This document shows, one piece after another, positions 1 through 7,080 of a stretch of DNA of 8,929 nucleotides. The stretch lies in the NCBI GenBank assembly GCA_024225875.1, contig JAAEMD010000259.1, positions 1 through 8,929 of the forward strand, in the 5' to 3' direction. Origin of the DNA: a bacterium (GTDB taxonomy: Bacteria; Margulisbacteria; Marinamargulisbacteria; JAAEMD01). Every line of letters starts with the position of its first letter. Position 1 is the first letter of the stretch. The notes beneath the pieces are model-generated. The model saw nothing but the letters and a program-made list of their open reading frames with translations. It was not told the origin of the DNA and did no database searches. The position numbers and the translations under genes are program-made.

Positions 1-76
1 CAAATGACTTCGTTAATGTACGCCAGTACACAGCACTCAGTCATTTAAAAGGACAGTTCAATTTGTACCAGCTATA
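1..76 (+). repeat. Foldback repeat copy R1, right part only (left end outside the window)
   Basis: This is the right two thirds of the repeat seen in full at 411-526, 523-640 and 1261-1377. It carries the inner stem (AAATGACT at 2-9 with AGTCATTT at 38-45), the apical TGTAC/GTACA hairpin with a GCCA loop, and the right end CAGCTATA. Its right arm reads AGGACAGTTC, as in R4, and not CGGACATTGT as in R2 and R3. Its apical loop has the short GCC form, as in R2. The left inverted end would lie before base 1. Confidence 0.9.
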
Positions 77-112
77 TCATTTTTATGTATAGATAAAAGT
101 TGATGCAATTAT

Positions 113-137
113 TTTATATTTTTTTCGAAAATATAAA
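113..137. other. A/T-only hairpin upstream of the 82-codon ORF
   Basis: TTTATATTTT (113-122) and AAAATATAAA (128-137) are perfect reverse complements around a 5-base loop. The 10-bp stem contains no G or C, so it is thermodynamically weak. It sits 22 bp before the ATG at 160. It may act in the leader RNA or may be chance in AT-rich DNA. I do not call it a terminator, because it lacks a GC-rich stem. Confidence 0.35.
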
Positions 138-159
138 TGAGGATTTAAAAGGGGAATAA

Positions 160-408
160 ATGATTATTTCTGATCACAAAGGCCATTATTATATGCAGTT
201 TATGGAGTCTCAAGGTCTTACATTAAGTTGTGAAACCGGTGGTGTACACCTGCCGGAATCATATAATGAGAGTATAGAAAAAATAGACTATAATTTGTAT
301 AAAATGCAGATGACTAATGAAAATACAATACTTTTCCTTCATTCTGGTTTATTTATAAAAATAATCAATAATATAGAACAGATAACAGATATAAAGTTTT
401 TTGTTTAA
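160..408 (+). CDS. Unrecognised 82-aa protein between two foldback repeats
   Basis: I do not recognise this protein. The ATG is preceded by AAAGGGGAATAA, a good purine-rich ribosome binding site at normal spacing, which favours real translation. The product is soluble-looking, with no signal peptide or clear membrane segment. It has one cysteine (in LSCETGG), an acidic/amphipathic middle and a hydrophobic C-terminal third (ILFLHSGLFIKIINNI). The frame stops at TAA 406-408, three bases before repeat R2 begins at 411. The C-terminus may therefore be original or may have been cut off by the repeat insertion. It lies alone between R1 and R2, about 1 kb from secA, and shares no operon with other genes. 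It could be an orphan gene, a remnant of a longer gene, or a chance ORF with a lucky Shine-Dalgarno. Confidence 0.45.
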   Translation: MIISDHKGHYYMQFMESQGLTLSCETGGVHLPESYNESIEKIDYNLYKMQMTNENTILFLHSGLFIKIINNIEQITDIKFFV

Positions 409-410
409 TA

Positions 411-526
411 TATAGCTGATCCAAAATAAAATGTCCGACACTGACGTTTTCAAATGACTTCGTTAATGTACGCCAGTACACAGCACTCAGTCATTTAAAC
501 GGACATTGTAATTTGTACCAGCTATA
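411..526 (+). repeat. Foldback repeat copy R2, complete, 116 bp
   Basis: This complete copy begins TATAGCTGATCC and ends GTACCAGCTATA. The first 26 bases match the reverse complement of the last 26 at 22 positions. Inside lies a second stem, GTTT-TC-AAATGACT paired with AGTCATTTAAAC, and an apical TGTAC-GCCA-GTACA hairpin, so nearly the whole unit folds back on itself. Its right arm is the CGGACATT type, which pairs perfectly with AATGTCCG on the left. It starts three bases after the 82-codon ORF. Its final TATA is also the first TATA of R3. The compact size, inverted ends and lack of coding capacity fit a MITE-like nonautonomous element with a TA-type target. The parent transposase family cannot be named from this window. 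Confidence 0.9.
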
Positions 527-640
527 GCTGATCCAAAATAAAATGTCCGACACTTAAAGTTTTCAAATGACTTCGTTAATGTACGGCCAGTACACAGCAC
601 TTAGTCATTTAAACGGACATTGTAATTTGTACCAGCTATA
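523..640 (+). repeat. Foldback repeat copy R3, complete, 118 bp, abutting R2
   Basis: It has the same layout and orientation as R2 and shares bases 523-526 (TATA) with it. Differences from R2 are few: CACTTAAAGTTTT replaces CACTGACGTTTT, the apical loop has one extra G (CGGCC), and the inner right stem is preceded by ACTTAG instead of ACTCAG. The right arm is the CGGACATTGT type shared with R2. Its right end at 640 is where the adenylyltransferase remnant stops being recognisable, so insertion here probably accompanied loss of that gene's 3' part. Confidence 0.9.
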
Positions 641-653
641 AATACTGATAAAT

Positions 654-1184
654 TTAAATGTTTTTCAATCTGATATAAATAGCCTCAGGATACGCATAAC
701 AAGTGACTGGCCTTTAAACTCTCTTACTCCTGCATGTGAAAAAGGTTTTTTGAGTTTTACACAAGTATCATTGATTAGAAATTTTGACTCAAAATTGTCG
801 GTTGCCTCGATGATAAAGTCATATTTTATGATCAAATCTTAAATTGTATTTTCCGTTACTCTAAGGTTATGCTGTATAAGTTTTGTATGCGGGTTTCAAG
901 ATAAAATTTTTTCTGCTGCTGATAGTGATTTTAGTTTGCTTATGTTAGCTGTAGAGTGAATTATTTGTCTTTGCAGATTGGAGATTTCAACCTGATCAGA
1001 ATCGGCAATTCCTAAAAGACCGGTTTCTGCTGCTGTTAGATAGAGTGTAGAAGCAGAACCCGGGCCGCCTGTGCCAGTTATCAGTACTTTAGAGTTAAGG
1101 AGTTTTTTTCTGGCCTGAAATACCAATCTCATCTATTATTAACTGTTGTTTATAACGGTTAAGCTGTTCTTTTGTTAAGCACAT
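654..1184 (-). pseudogene. Decayed ThiF/MoeB/HesA-type E1-like adenylyltransferase
   Basis: On the minus strand an ATG at 1184-1182 opens a typical family N-terminus (LTKEQLNRYKQQLIIDEIG, GQKK). A run of seven T on the plus strand (1103-1109) then shifts the frame. The next frame carries the nucleotide-binding core GTGGPGSASTLYL, the acidic SDQVEISNLQRQ motif and HSTANISKLK. It meets TGA at 896-898 and TAA at 839-841. Between and beyond these stops, family sequence continues in the same frame (NPHTKL, YDFIIEATDNFESKFLIND, KPFSHAGVREFKGQ). A further shift near 704-712 gives VTCYAYPE, and homology fades just before repeat R3. The zinc-binding C-terminal region expected in this family is absent. 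Working relatives adenylate the C-terminus of ThiS or MoaD-like sulfur carriers for thiamine or molybdopterin synthesis. Which branch this was cannot be decided. It has clearly lost function. Confidence 0.88.
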
Positions 1185-1258
1185 AAATAAATAATAATAT
1201 TTTTTTAGTTACAAAAGAATACCTGATGTTAATTTGAACTAATTTTTTATATAATGTG

Positions 1259-1287
1259 ATTATAGCTGATCCAAAGTAAAATGTCCG
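1259..1287 (-). promoter_or_regulatory. Promoter-like hexamers facing left from repeat R4
   Basis: On the minus strand CGGACA (1287-1282) is followed after exactly 17 bp by a perfect TATAAT (1264-1259). The -35-like hexamer lies in the left inverted end of R4, and the last two bases of the -10 come from the flanking DNA. It points at the adenylyltransferase pseudogene, whose ATG is about 75 bp downstream. The -35 match to TTGACA is four of six, so this is a sequence-based guess only. Confidence 0.4.
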
Positions 1288-1377
1288 ACACTGACGTTTT
1301 CAAATGACTTCGTTAATGTACGGCCAGTACACAGCACTCAGGCATTTAAAAGGACAGTTCAATTTGTACCAGCTATA
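1261..1377 (+). repeat. Foldback repeat copy R4, complete, 117 bp, upstream of secA
   Basis: A complete copy starting TATAGCTGATCC and ending GTACCAGCTATA, in the same orientation as R1-R3. Its ends match at 21 of 26 positions. It combines the CGGCC loop found in R3 with the AGGACAGTTC right arm found in R1, and it has one change that weakens the inner stem (AGGCATTT instead of AGTCATTT). It ends 72 bp before the secA ATG. Nothing else coding is visible between the pseudogene and secA: bases 1185-1260 are plain AT-rich DNA. Confidence 0.9.
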
Positions 1378-1379
1378 TT
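1351..1379 (+). promoter_or_regulatory. Promoter-like hexamers facing secA from the right end of R4
   Basis: AGGACA (1351-1356) and TATATT (1374-1379) are separated by 17 bp. The -35-like part and TATA lie in the repeat, and the final TT is flanking DNA. A transcript would start near 1386, about 64 bp before the secA start. This is one of two candidates for the secA operon promoter, and neither is strong. Confidence 0.33.
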
Positions 1380-1404
1380 GCAAAATACCTGAAATATTTA
1401 TAAA
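1378..1404 (+). promoter_or_regulatory. Alternative secA promoter candidate
   Basis: TTGCAA (1378-1383) and TATAAA (1399-1404) lie between R4 and secA with a 15-bp spacer, shorter than the usual 17. Both hexamers are outside the repeat apart from the junction, so this could be the ancestral secA promoter that predates the insertion. AT-rich DNA yields such matches by chance. Confidence 0.28.
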
Positions 1405-1449
1405 TTGTAAAAGACTTTTATAAAAAATAACTGCACAGAAAGAAAAAAT

Positions 1450-3978
1450 ATGAATGCAATACAAACAATTATAAAGCTAATGATGGGTGACCCAGTCAAG
1501 AGACTTATCAAACAATATCAGCCGATAGTTGATAAAATTAATGACCTGGAACCTGAAATAAAAAAACTTTCCGAAGAAGAACTGAAAGCCATGACTCCAA
1601 AATTCAAGGACAGGTTGTCAAATGGAGAGACTCCGGACGATATATTGCCGGAAGTGTTTGCAGTTGTTAGAGAGACTGCTTCACGTGCCCTTGGTATGAG
1701 GCATTTTGATGTCCAGCTTATAGGTGGCATCGTATTACATGAAGGCAAAATTGCAGAAATGAAAACAGGTGAAGGTAAAACGCTGGTTGCTACACTTGCT
1801 GCGTACTTGAATGCTCTGGAAGGAAAGGGCGTTTATGTTGTTACAGTAAACGATTATCTGGCAAGAAGAGATAGTGAATGGATGGGAGCAGTTTATAAAT
1901 ATTTAGGGTTGACTGTAGGTGTTATTCAAAATGATATGTCTCCTGAAAAACGTAGAGTTGCATATGACTGTGATATAACCTATGGAACAAATAATGAATT
2001 CGGGTTTGATTATTTAAGGGATAACCTGGCTTCTGATCTGGAAAGCTGCTGTCAGAATAGAAAATATTACGCGATCATAGATGAAGTTGACAGTATCCTG
2101 ATTGATGAAGCAAGGACCCCTCTAATAATATCCGGACCTGTTCGTGACTCAACTTCAAAATATGTTAAGATCGCAAAAATGACAGGGCTTTTAAAAAAAG
2201 AAGATCATTTTACTGTTGATGAGAAGCATAAGAATGTAGTTTTGACTGAAACAGGTATCTCTAAAATTGAGCAGAACCTGGGTGTTAATAATGTTTATTC
2301 TGTTAAGAATATGCAGATCGCTCATATTGCAACTCAATGTTTAAAGGCCCGGTACTTATTTAAAAGAGATGTGGATTATGTAGTTAAAAATGGAGAAGTA
2401 ATGATAGTTGACGAATTTACCGGACGTATTCTGGAAGGTCGTCGTTATTCGGATGGTCTGCATCAGGCTATAGAAGCTATAGAAGGTTTAACTATAAGAG
2501 ATGAAAGTCAAACATTAGCCAGTGTTACTTTTCAGAATTATTTCAGGATGTTTCCAAAGCTGGCTGGTATGACAGGTACAGCAGCAACAGAAGCGGCTGA
2601 ATTTGAAAGTATATATAGTCTGGAAGTGGCAGCGATACCTACCAATATGCCTATGGTAAGGAAAGATCATTCGGATGTTATTTATAAAAGCAAAGAGGAA
2701 AAATATAAAGCTATAGTGGCAGAGATAAAAGAACTTTATAAGAAAGGACAGCCTGTTCTGGTTGGTACTATTGCTATAGAGACTTCAGAGCTGCTTTCTG
2801 AATATCTCAAAAGGTCAGGTATTCCTCATAATGTGTTGAATGCCAAACACCATGAACGGGAAGCTGAGATTATTGCTAAGGCCGGGCAGAAAAAAAGTGT
2901 TACGATTGCTACTAATATGGCAGGACGTGGAACTGATATTGTTTTAGGAGAAGGTGTTAAAGAAGCTGGTGGTTTATTTGTTATTGGCAGTGAAAGACAC
3001 GAGGCAAGACGTATTGATAATCAGTTGAGGGGAAGGTCAGGTAGACAGGGTGATCCAGGTGCTTCGAGATTTTATGTGTCTCTGGAAGATGATTTGATGA
3101 AACTGTTTGGTTCTGATCGTATAGCTAAAATTATGGAAACGCTTGGCATGCCTGATGATACGCCAATTGAGCATAGTATTATTTCCCGATCAATTGAAAA
3201 AGCTCAGGGAAAGGTTGAGAAATATTATTTTTCTATAAGGAAGCAGGTTCTGGAATATGATGATGTAATGAATAAACAGCGTACAACTATATATGGTATG
3301 CGTAGATTAATTCTTGAAAAGAAGAACCTGGATGGTAAAGTTCAAGAATTTACAGGAAAGGTAGTAGATGCTGGAGTAATGGAGTTTTTTGAAAATAATA
3401 GTATAGATGAAAAGGCAACAGCAGCATTTGAGTGTTTTACTCAAAAGATGCGTAAGATCTTTCCTTTAAATAATATAAAAGAAGTGATTGATTCTGAACA
3501 GGATAAAGAAAGTAAGGTTAAGGCTTTAAAAAAAGCTTTTTACAAATTTTATCTTTTTCGTAAAGCTGAATATGCTGATGGTGTTTTTGATGAATATGTT
3601 TCAAAACGTGTTTTACTTAACATGCTTGATAGACAGTGGATGGATCAGCTTCATAATATGGATGTTTTAAGAGAGGGGATAGGGCTGCGTGCCTGGGGCC
3701 AGCGAGACCCTCTGGTTGAATATAAAATGGAAGGTTTTGGAATGTTCCAGGTTATGCTGCTAACTCTGGCTGAAGAAAGCCTGGAGATGATTAACAGATC
3801 TGTTTTGTTAGAAAAAGAAGAGTACGAACCTGAAGATTTATCAGCCTCAACACCTATGTATTATAATCAAAGCAAAGCAAATAATTTTTCTTCAAAAAAG
3901 CAGACAAATAAAGTTGGCAGAAATGGATTATGCCCCTGCGGTTCAGGAAGGAAGTATAAAAAATGTTGTATGAATTAA
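1450..3978 (+). CDS. secA: Protein translocase subunit SecA
   Basis: SecA is the ATPase motor that pushes unfolded preproteins through the SecYEG channel, working at the inner face of the cytoplasmic membrane. The 842-residue product is of normal length. The N-terminus (GDPVKR, PIVDKIN) matches the family and supports the ATG at 1450, although only a weak purine stretch precedes it. Walker A is MKTGEGKT at residues 104-111 and the DEVD Walker B box is at 211-214. The preprotein-crosslinking domain follows, then FPKLAGMTGTA, TNMAGRGTDI and the arginine-finger region QLRGRSGRQGDPG near 525-537. The helical scaffold/wing region includes DRQWMDQLHNMDVLREGIGLR. The tail ends in the zinc-binding SEC-C motif CPCGSGRKYKKCC (828-840), which contacts SecB and ribosomes in well-studied bacteria. 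It is first in a five-gene operon, and its last codons overlap the start of prfB. Confidence 0.98.
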   Translation: MNAIQTIIKLMMGDPVKRLIKQYQPIVDKINDLEPEIKKLSEEELKAMTPKFKDRLSNGETPDDILPEVFAVVRETASRALGMRHFDVQLIGGIVLHEGKIAEMKTGEGKTLVATLAAYLNALEGKGVYVVTVNDYLARRDSEWMGAVYKYLGLTVGVIQNDMSPEKRRVAYDCDITYGTNNEFGFDYLRDNLASDLESCCQNRKYYAIIDEVDSILIDEARTPLIISGPVRDSTSKYVKIAKMTGLLKKEDHFTVDEKHKNVVLTETGISKIEQNLGVNNVYSVKNMQIAHIATQCLKARYLFKRDVDYVVKNGEVMIVDEFTGRILEGRRYSDGLHQAIEAIEGLTIRDESQTLASVTFQNYFRMFPKLAGMTGTAATEAAEFESIYSLEVAAIPTNMPMVRKDHSDVIYKSKEEKYKAIVAEIKELYKKGQPVLVGTIAIETSELLSEYLKRSGIPHNVLNAKHHEREAEIIAKAGQKKSVTIATNMAGRGTDIVLGEGVKEAGGLFVIGSERHEARRIDNQLRGRSGRQGDPGASRFYVSLEDDLMKLFGSDRIAKIMETLGMPDDTPIEHSIISRSIEKAQGKVEKYYFSIRKQVLEYDDVMNKQRTTIYGMRRLILEKKNLDGKVQEFTGKVVDAGVMEFFENNSIDEKATAAFECFTQKMRKIFPLNNIKEVIDSEQDKESKVKALKKAFYKFYLFRKAEYADGVFDEYVSKRVLLNMLDRQWMDQLHNMDVLREGIGLRAWGQRDPLVEYKMEGFGMFQVMLLTLAEESLEMINRSVLLEKEEYEPEDLSASTPMYYNQSKANNFSSKKQTNKVGRNGLCPCGSGRKYKKCCMN
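3945..3954 (+). promoter_or_regulatory. Ribosome binding site of prfB inside the secA tail
   Basis: AGGAAGGAAG lies 8 bp before the ATG at 3963 and inside the codons of the SecA zinc motif. It is the best Shine-Dalgarno match near the start of prfB. It supports starting RF2 at 3963 rather than at the TTG at 4018, which is only the first codon of the +1 frame. Confidence 0.7.
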
Positions 3979-5064
3979 AACAAAAATACGCTGCATATAA
4001 AGATAAATTCTATCAGCTTGGAGGCTATCTTTGAGATAGCAGCAGTTAGAGAAGATATCAGGAAAATAGAGCAGGAAATAAGCCAGAATAGTTTTTGGGA
4101 GGACAATACTAAGGCTCAGGATATCTTTGGAAAGTTGAACAGGTTGAAAAATATAGTTGAAGAATATGAGTCTATAGACGTGTTATTTGAAGATGCTCAG
4201 GTTTTTATAGATTTGCTGGAGGAAGAGGAAAATGATAGTAATTTGTCAGAAACCATTAACTCTCTTAATGAATTGCAATCTAAAGTAGAAAGTCTGGAAA
4301 TTAAATCAGTACTATCTGAAAAATATGATACTTACAGCTGTATTTTCAGTTTGAACTCTGGTGCGGGAGGTACAGATGCCCAGGACTGGGTGCAGATGCT
4401 TTTCAGGATGTATATCAGATGGTGTGAAAAAAAGGACTATACCTGTGAAGTTGTTGATCAGACTTATGGTGATGAGGCCGGGATTAAGTCTGTCACCTTT
4501 GTAGTAAAAGGTTCCTATGCCTATGGATATCTTAAGAATGAGACAGGTGTACACAGGCTTGTCAGGCAGTCTCCATTTAATGCAAATAATAAGAGACAAA
4601 CATCTTTTGCGGCAGTTGATGTTGTGCCCAGGATAGATAAGGATTTTTCCGGTATGCAGATAGATGAAAAGGATTTAAGAATAGATACCTTCAGAGCCTC
4701 TGGTGCCGGTGGCCAGCATGTAAATAAAACGGACTCAGCGGTTAGAATTACCCATACACCTACAGGTACTGTTGCACAGTCACAAAGTAACAGGTCTCAG
4801 CTCTCTAACAGAGAGACTGCTTTGACTATATTGAAATCTCGTTTAATTTTATTGATGGAGGTCCAGCATAAAGAAAAACTGCATGAAATAAGGGGTGAAA
4901 CAAGGGATATTGCGTGGGGAAATCAAATACGCTCATATGTTTTTCATCCTTATAAACTGGTAAAAGATTTAAGGACAGGTGAAGAAACCTCCAGTATATC
5001 GAATGTAATGGATGGAGATATAGATCGCTTTATTCGTGCTAATCTATTGCGGCAAAGGGGGTAA
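3963..5064 (+). CDS. prfB: Peptide chain release factor 2, expressed by programmed +1 frameshift
   Basis: RF2 ends translation at UGA and UAA by entering the ribosomal A site and triggering peptide release. The zero frame starts at ATG 3963 (MLYELKQKYAAY) and reads 23 codons to TGA at 4032-4034. A +1 shift at CTT (4029-4031) continues with GAG at 4033. The fused product is 366 residues, close to the usual 365 or so, and the junction GGYL-EIAAVRE resembles the E. coli RGYL-DYDAKKE junction. SPF at residues 203-205 is the RF2 anticodon-like tripeptide. GGQ at 249-251, within SGAGGQHVNKTDSAVR, is the catalytic loop whose glutamine is normally methylated. The gene overlaps the end of secA by 16 bp and is followed after 2 bp by the DUF5693 gene. 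When RF2 is scarce, slow termination at the UGA favours the shift and raises RF2 synthesis. Confidence 0.97.
4020..4034 (+). promoter_or_regulatory. RF2 autoregulatory frameshift site
   Basis: GGAGG (4020-4024) is followed after 4 bases by the slippery codon CTT (4029-4031) and the in-frame stop TGA (4032-4034). The core TATCTTTGA is identical to the classic bacterial prfB site. The internal Shine-Dalgarno-like element spaced close to CTT is known to promote +1 slippage. Here it is GGAGG with spacing one base longer than in E. coli. Confidence 0.95.
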
Positions 5065-5066
5065 AT

Positions 5067-7058
5067 ATGATTTTAAGAAATAAGTATGTCAGGTATGGGT
5101 TGCTTTTCTTAATACTGGTCTCAATACTGGTGAGCTTAAGTGTAGCTTATAGAAGACATGTTTTTGAAAAAGAAAACAATAAAGTTGAAATGGTTCTTAC
5201 TTATAGAGAAGTAAAAAGGATGTCTATATTAGGTAATGTAGACAGGAAAGAACTTTTACATAGACTCAAAGAAGAAGTCTCAATAAGCTCGATTGTAGTT
5301 GAAGAAGATACACTCCAGGATTATTTGAATGAAGGTAAGGCTACCTTATTAAAGGGTTCAGAGGTAATGAATCTTTATAGAATTGGTCATACAACCAGAC
5401 GGATATTATCTTACCTTTATAAAACAATGAAAGTGAAGCCGGACAGCTACTATATAGTAGTTGATGAGAGAGAAGATTATGAAAGGATAGAGCGGTTCCT
5501 GAATGCAGAGTTTGGTAAAGAAAATATTCGTGGTATAAGGAGATGGAATATCCTTGAGGTACGTGATGAAGAAGAGGATTTGCTGCAAATAGGACTGGGT
5601 ATCTCTGATACCCTGGTTAAGGAGCTGACTGACCTTGGATTTTCAGTTATATTGAGACTGCATAACAGTAACCGGGTAAGCGATGCAGTAATAAGACAGA
5701 AGTTCAGTAATTTATATAACCTTGAGAGAGTTAATACTATTATTTTTAAAGGAGAAAATGTACTTGGCTACTCTACTAAATTATCATTTGTTGAAAAGAA
5801 ACTTGCAGAAGGCGGATTCAATATTGGATTAATTGAATTTGTGAATCAGGCGGGAGCTAAAACAATAGCTATGATGAGGCCGGAATCAGTGCTTAAGGTT
5901 CACAGTATTTCTGATAGTGAGATGGCATCAATTGCAGTAGGAAAAGCAGTTAAAAGGTATGTTCGAGCTGCTAAAGAGCGTGGAGCGCGCATACTTTTTA
6001 TTCATCCTTTTTTTAATCAGTATCAAGGTCAGAATATTATTGAATTTAATATGAAATATTTTAACGATATTTTTTCTCGTTTGACCAGGTATGGGTTTAA
6101 AATTGAAGCACTTAAAAAAATACCTATCGATGAATATATACCGGCTCGTGTATGGGAGATCTTTTTATTAAGCCTTGGTGTACTGTCTGTTTTACTGCTG
6201 ATGATAAATTATTTTGTGCCTTTAAACCTGTTTCGCTTTGCTGTTATTTATACGGTGTTTGTACTGCTGTTCTTTTGTTTTTATCTGATGGAAAAAGTTT
6301 CGTACTGGAGTAGTTTGATGACAATAAGTACAAGCATTATCTTTCCGGCTGTAGCTGTTATTTCACAGTTCCCGCAGCAGAATAAATTTGGAGATAAATT
6401 TCATCGCTGGATTTCTTCTGTAAGTTACCTTATGAAGATGCTGGGTATTTGTTTGATTGGAGCTTTTTTAATTGTTGGCTTTAAATCTAATATCGATAAT
6501 ATCCTGGGGATTAATAGATTTTACGGGGTTAAAATATCATTTATTACACCACTCATTTTTATTGGTATTTATTTTTATTTGAGGCCGCACAGGATATCAT
6601 CCTTTTTCTATGTTTTTAAAAGGTTATTTTATTCACCGATAAGAACATCATCACTAATATCAGTTTTTGTTTGTATTCTTCTGGTTGTGATTTATATTTT
6701 AAGGAGTGGTAATTATATCAGCTTTCATATCCCGTTAATTGAAAGTTATATGCGGGAATTTCTGGAGGACGTTCTTTTTATAAGGCCAAGGACTAAAGAG
6801 TTCCTGATTGGATACCCGTTTTTATTATTTACCTATTTATATGCAGATATAAGAATATCCAGAAAATGGCTGTGGTTTTTTAATATAATGGGATCAGTGG
6901 CCCTGATATCTATTGTTAATACCTTCTGCCATTTCCATACGCCACTGGAAGTCTCAATCTACAGAACTTTTCTTGGACTGGGTCTGGGCTATTGTATAGG
7001 GCTGCTGTATATCGAAATTTTTAAGCTTGGATATTTATTATATAAAAAGATGACATAG
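5067..7058 (+). CDS. DUF5693 family polytopic membrane protein, function unknown
   Basis: The 663-residue product has an N-terminal membrane anchor (about residues 9-28), an extracytoplasmic-looking domain of about 330 residues, and then some eight or nine hydrophobic helices from residue 364 to the end. The soluble part holds the features I associate with DUF5693: LGFSVILRLHNSNRVSD, TIIFKGENVLGY, GLIEFVNQAGAKTIA, LKVHSIS and RYVRAAKERGARILFIHPFF. The repeated hydrophobic beta strands recall a barrel-like enzyme fold, but no catalytic residues can be named. Known relatives are often near cell-envelope polysaccharide genes such as csaB. Here the gene sits between prfB and rnc with no such partner in view. 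The ATG at 5067 has AAAGGGGG (5054-5061) just upstream, inside the last prfB codons, so translation is probably coupled. Confidence 0.82.
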   Translation: MILRNKYVRYGLLFLILVSILVSLSVAYRRHVFEKENNKVEMVLTYREVKRMSILGNVDRKELLHRLKEEVSISSIVVEEDTLQDYLNEGKATLLKGSEVMNLYRIGHTTRRILSYLYKTMKVKPDSYYIVVDEREDYERIERFLNAEFGKENIRGIRRWNILEVRDEEEDLLQIGLGISDTLVKELTDLGFSVILRLHNSNRVSDAVIRQKFSNLYNLERVNTIIFKGENVLGYSTKLSFVEKKLAEGGFNIGLIEFVNQAGAKTIAMMRPESVLKVHSISDSEMASIAVGKAVKRYVRAAKERGARILFIHPFFNQYQGQNIIEFNMKYFNDIFSRLTRYGFKIEALKKIPIDEYIPARVWEIFLLSLGVLSVLLLMINYFVPLNLFRFAVIYTVFVLLFFCFYLMEKVSYWSSLMTISTSIIFPAVAVISQFPQQNKFGDKFHRWISSVSYLMKMLGICLIGAFLIVGFKSNIDNILGINRFYGVKISFITPLIFIGIYFYLRPHRISSFFYVFKRLFYSPIRTSSLISVFVCILLVVIYILRSGNYISFHIPLIESYMREFLEDVLFIRPRTKEFLIGYPFLLFTYLYADIRISRKWLWFFNIMGSVALISIVNTFCHFHTPLEVSIYRTFLGLGLGYCIGLLYIEIFKLGYLLYKKMT

Positions 7059-7080
7059 GGACAGGTTATAATAGTTAGTT

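Noticed and set aside
896..1132. Intact 78-aa minus-strand gene
   Set aside because: It is the open middle piece of the adenylyltransferase pseudogene. Recognisable sequence continues past its stop and before its start.
1..1377. CRISPR array
   Set aside because: There are only four repeats of about 116 bp, with spacings from an overlap to about 620 bp and genes between them. No short uniform spacers or cas genes are seen.
1..1377. Integron cassette array with attC sites
   Set aside because: The repeat-gene-repeat layout is suggestive, but the repeat lacks the paired GTTRRRY and RYYYAAC core sites at its ends, and no tyrosine integrase is present.
1518..1748. Minus-strand ORF inside secA
   Set aside because: It is an antisense shadow of a strongly conserved SecA region. 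The minus-strand ORFs in prfB (4312-4599) and in the DUF5693 gene (5406-5588) are rejected for the same reason.
4018..5064. RF2 starting at TTG 4018
   Set aside because: This is only the +1 frame open past the shift site. The N-terminal family sequence, ribosome binding site and shift signal all support ATG 3963 with a frameshift.
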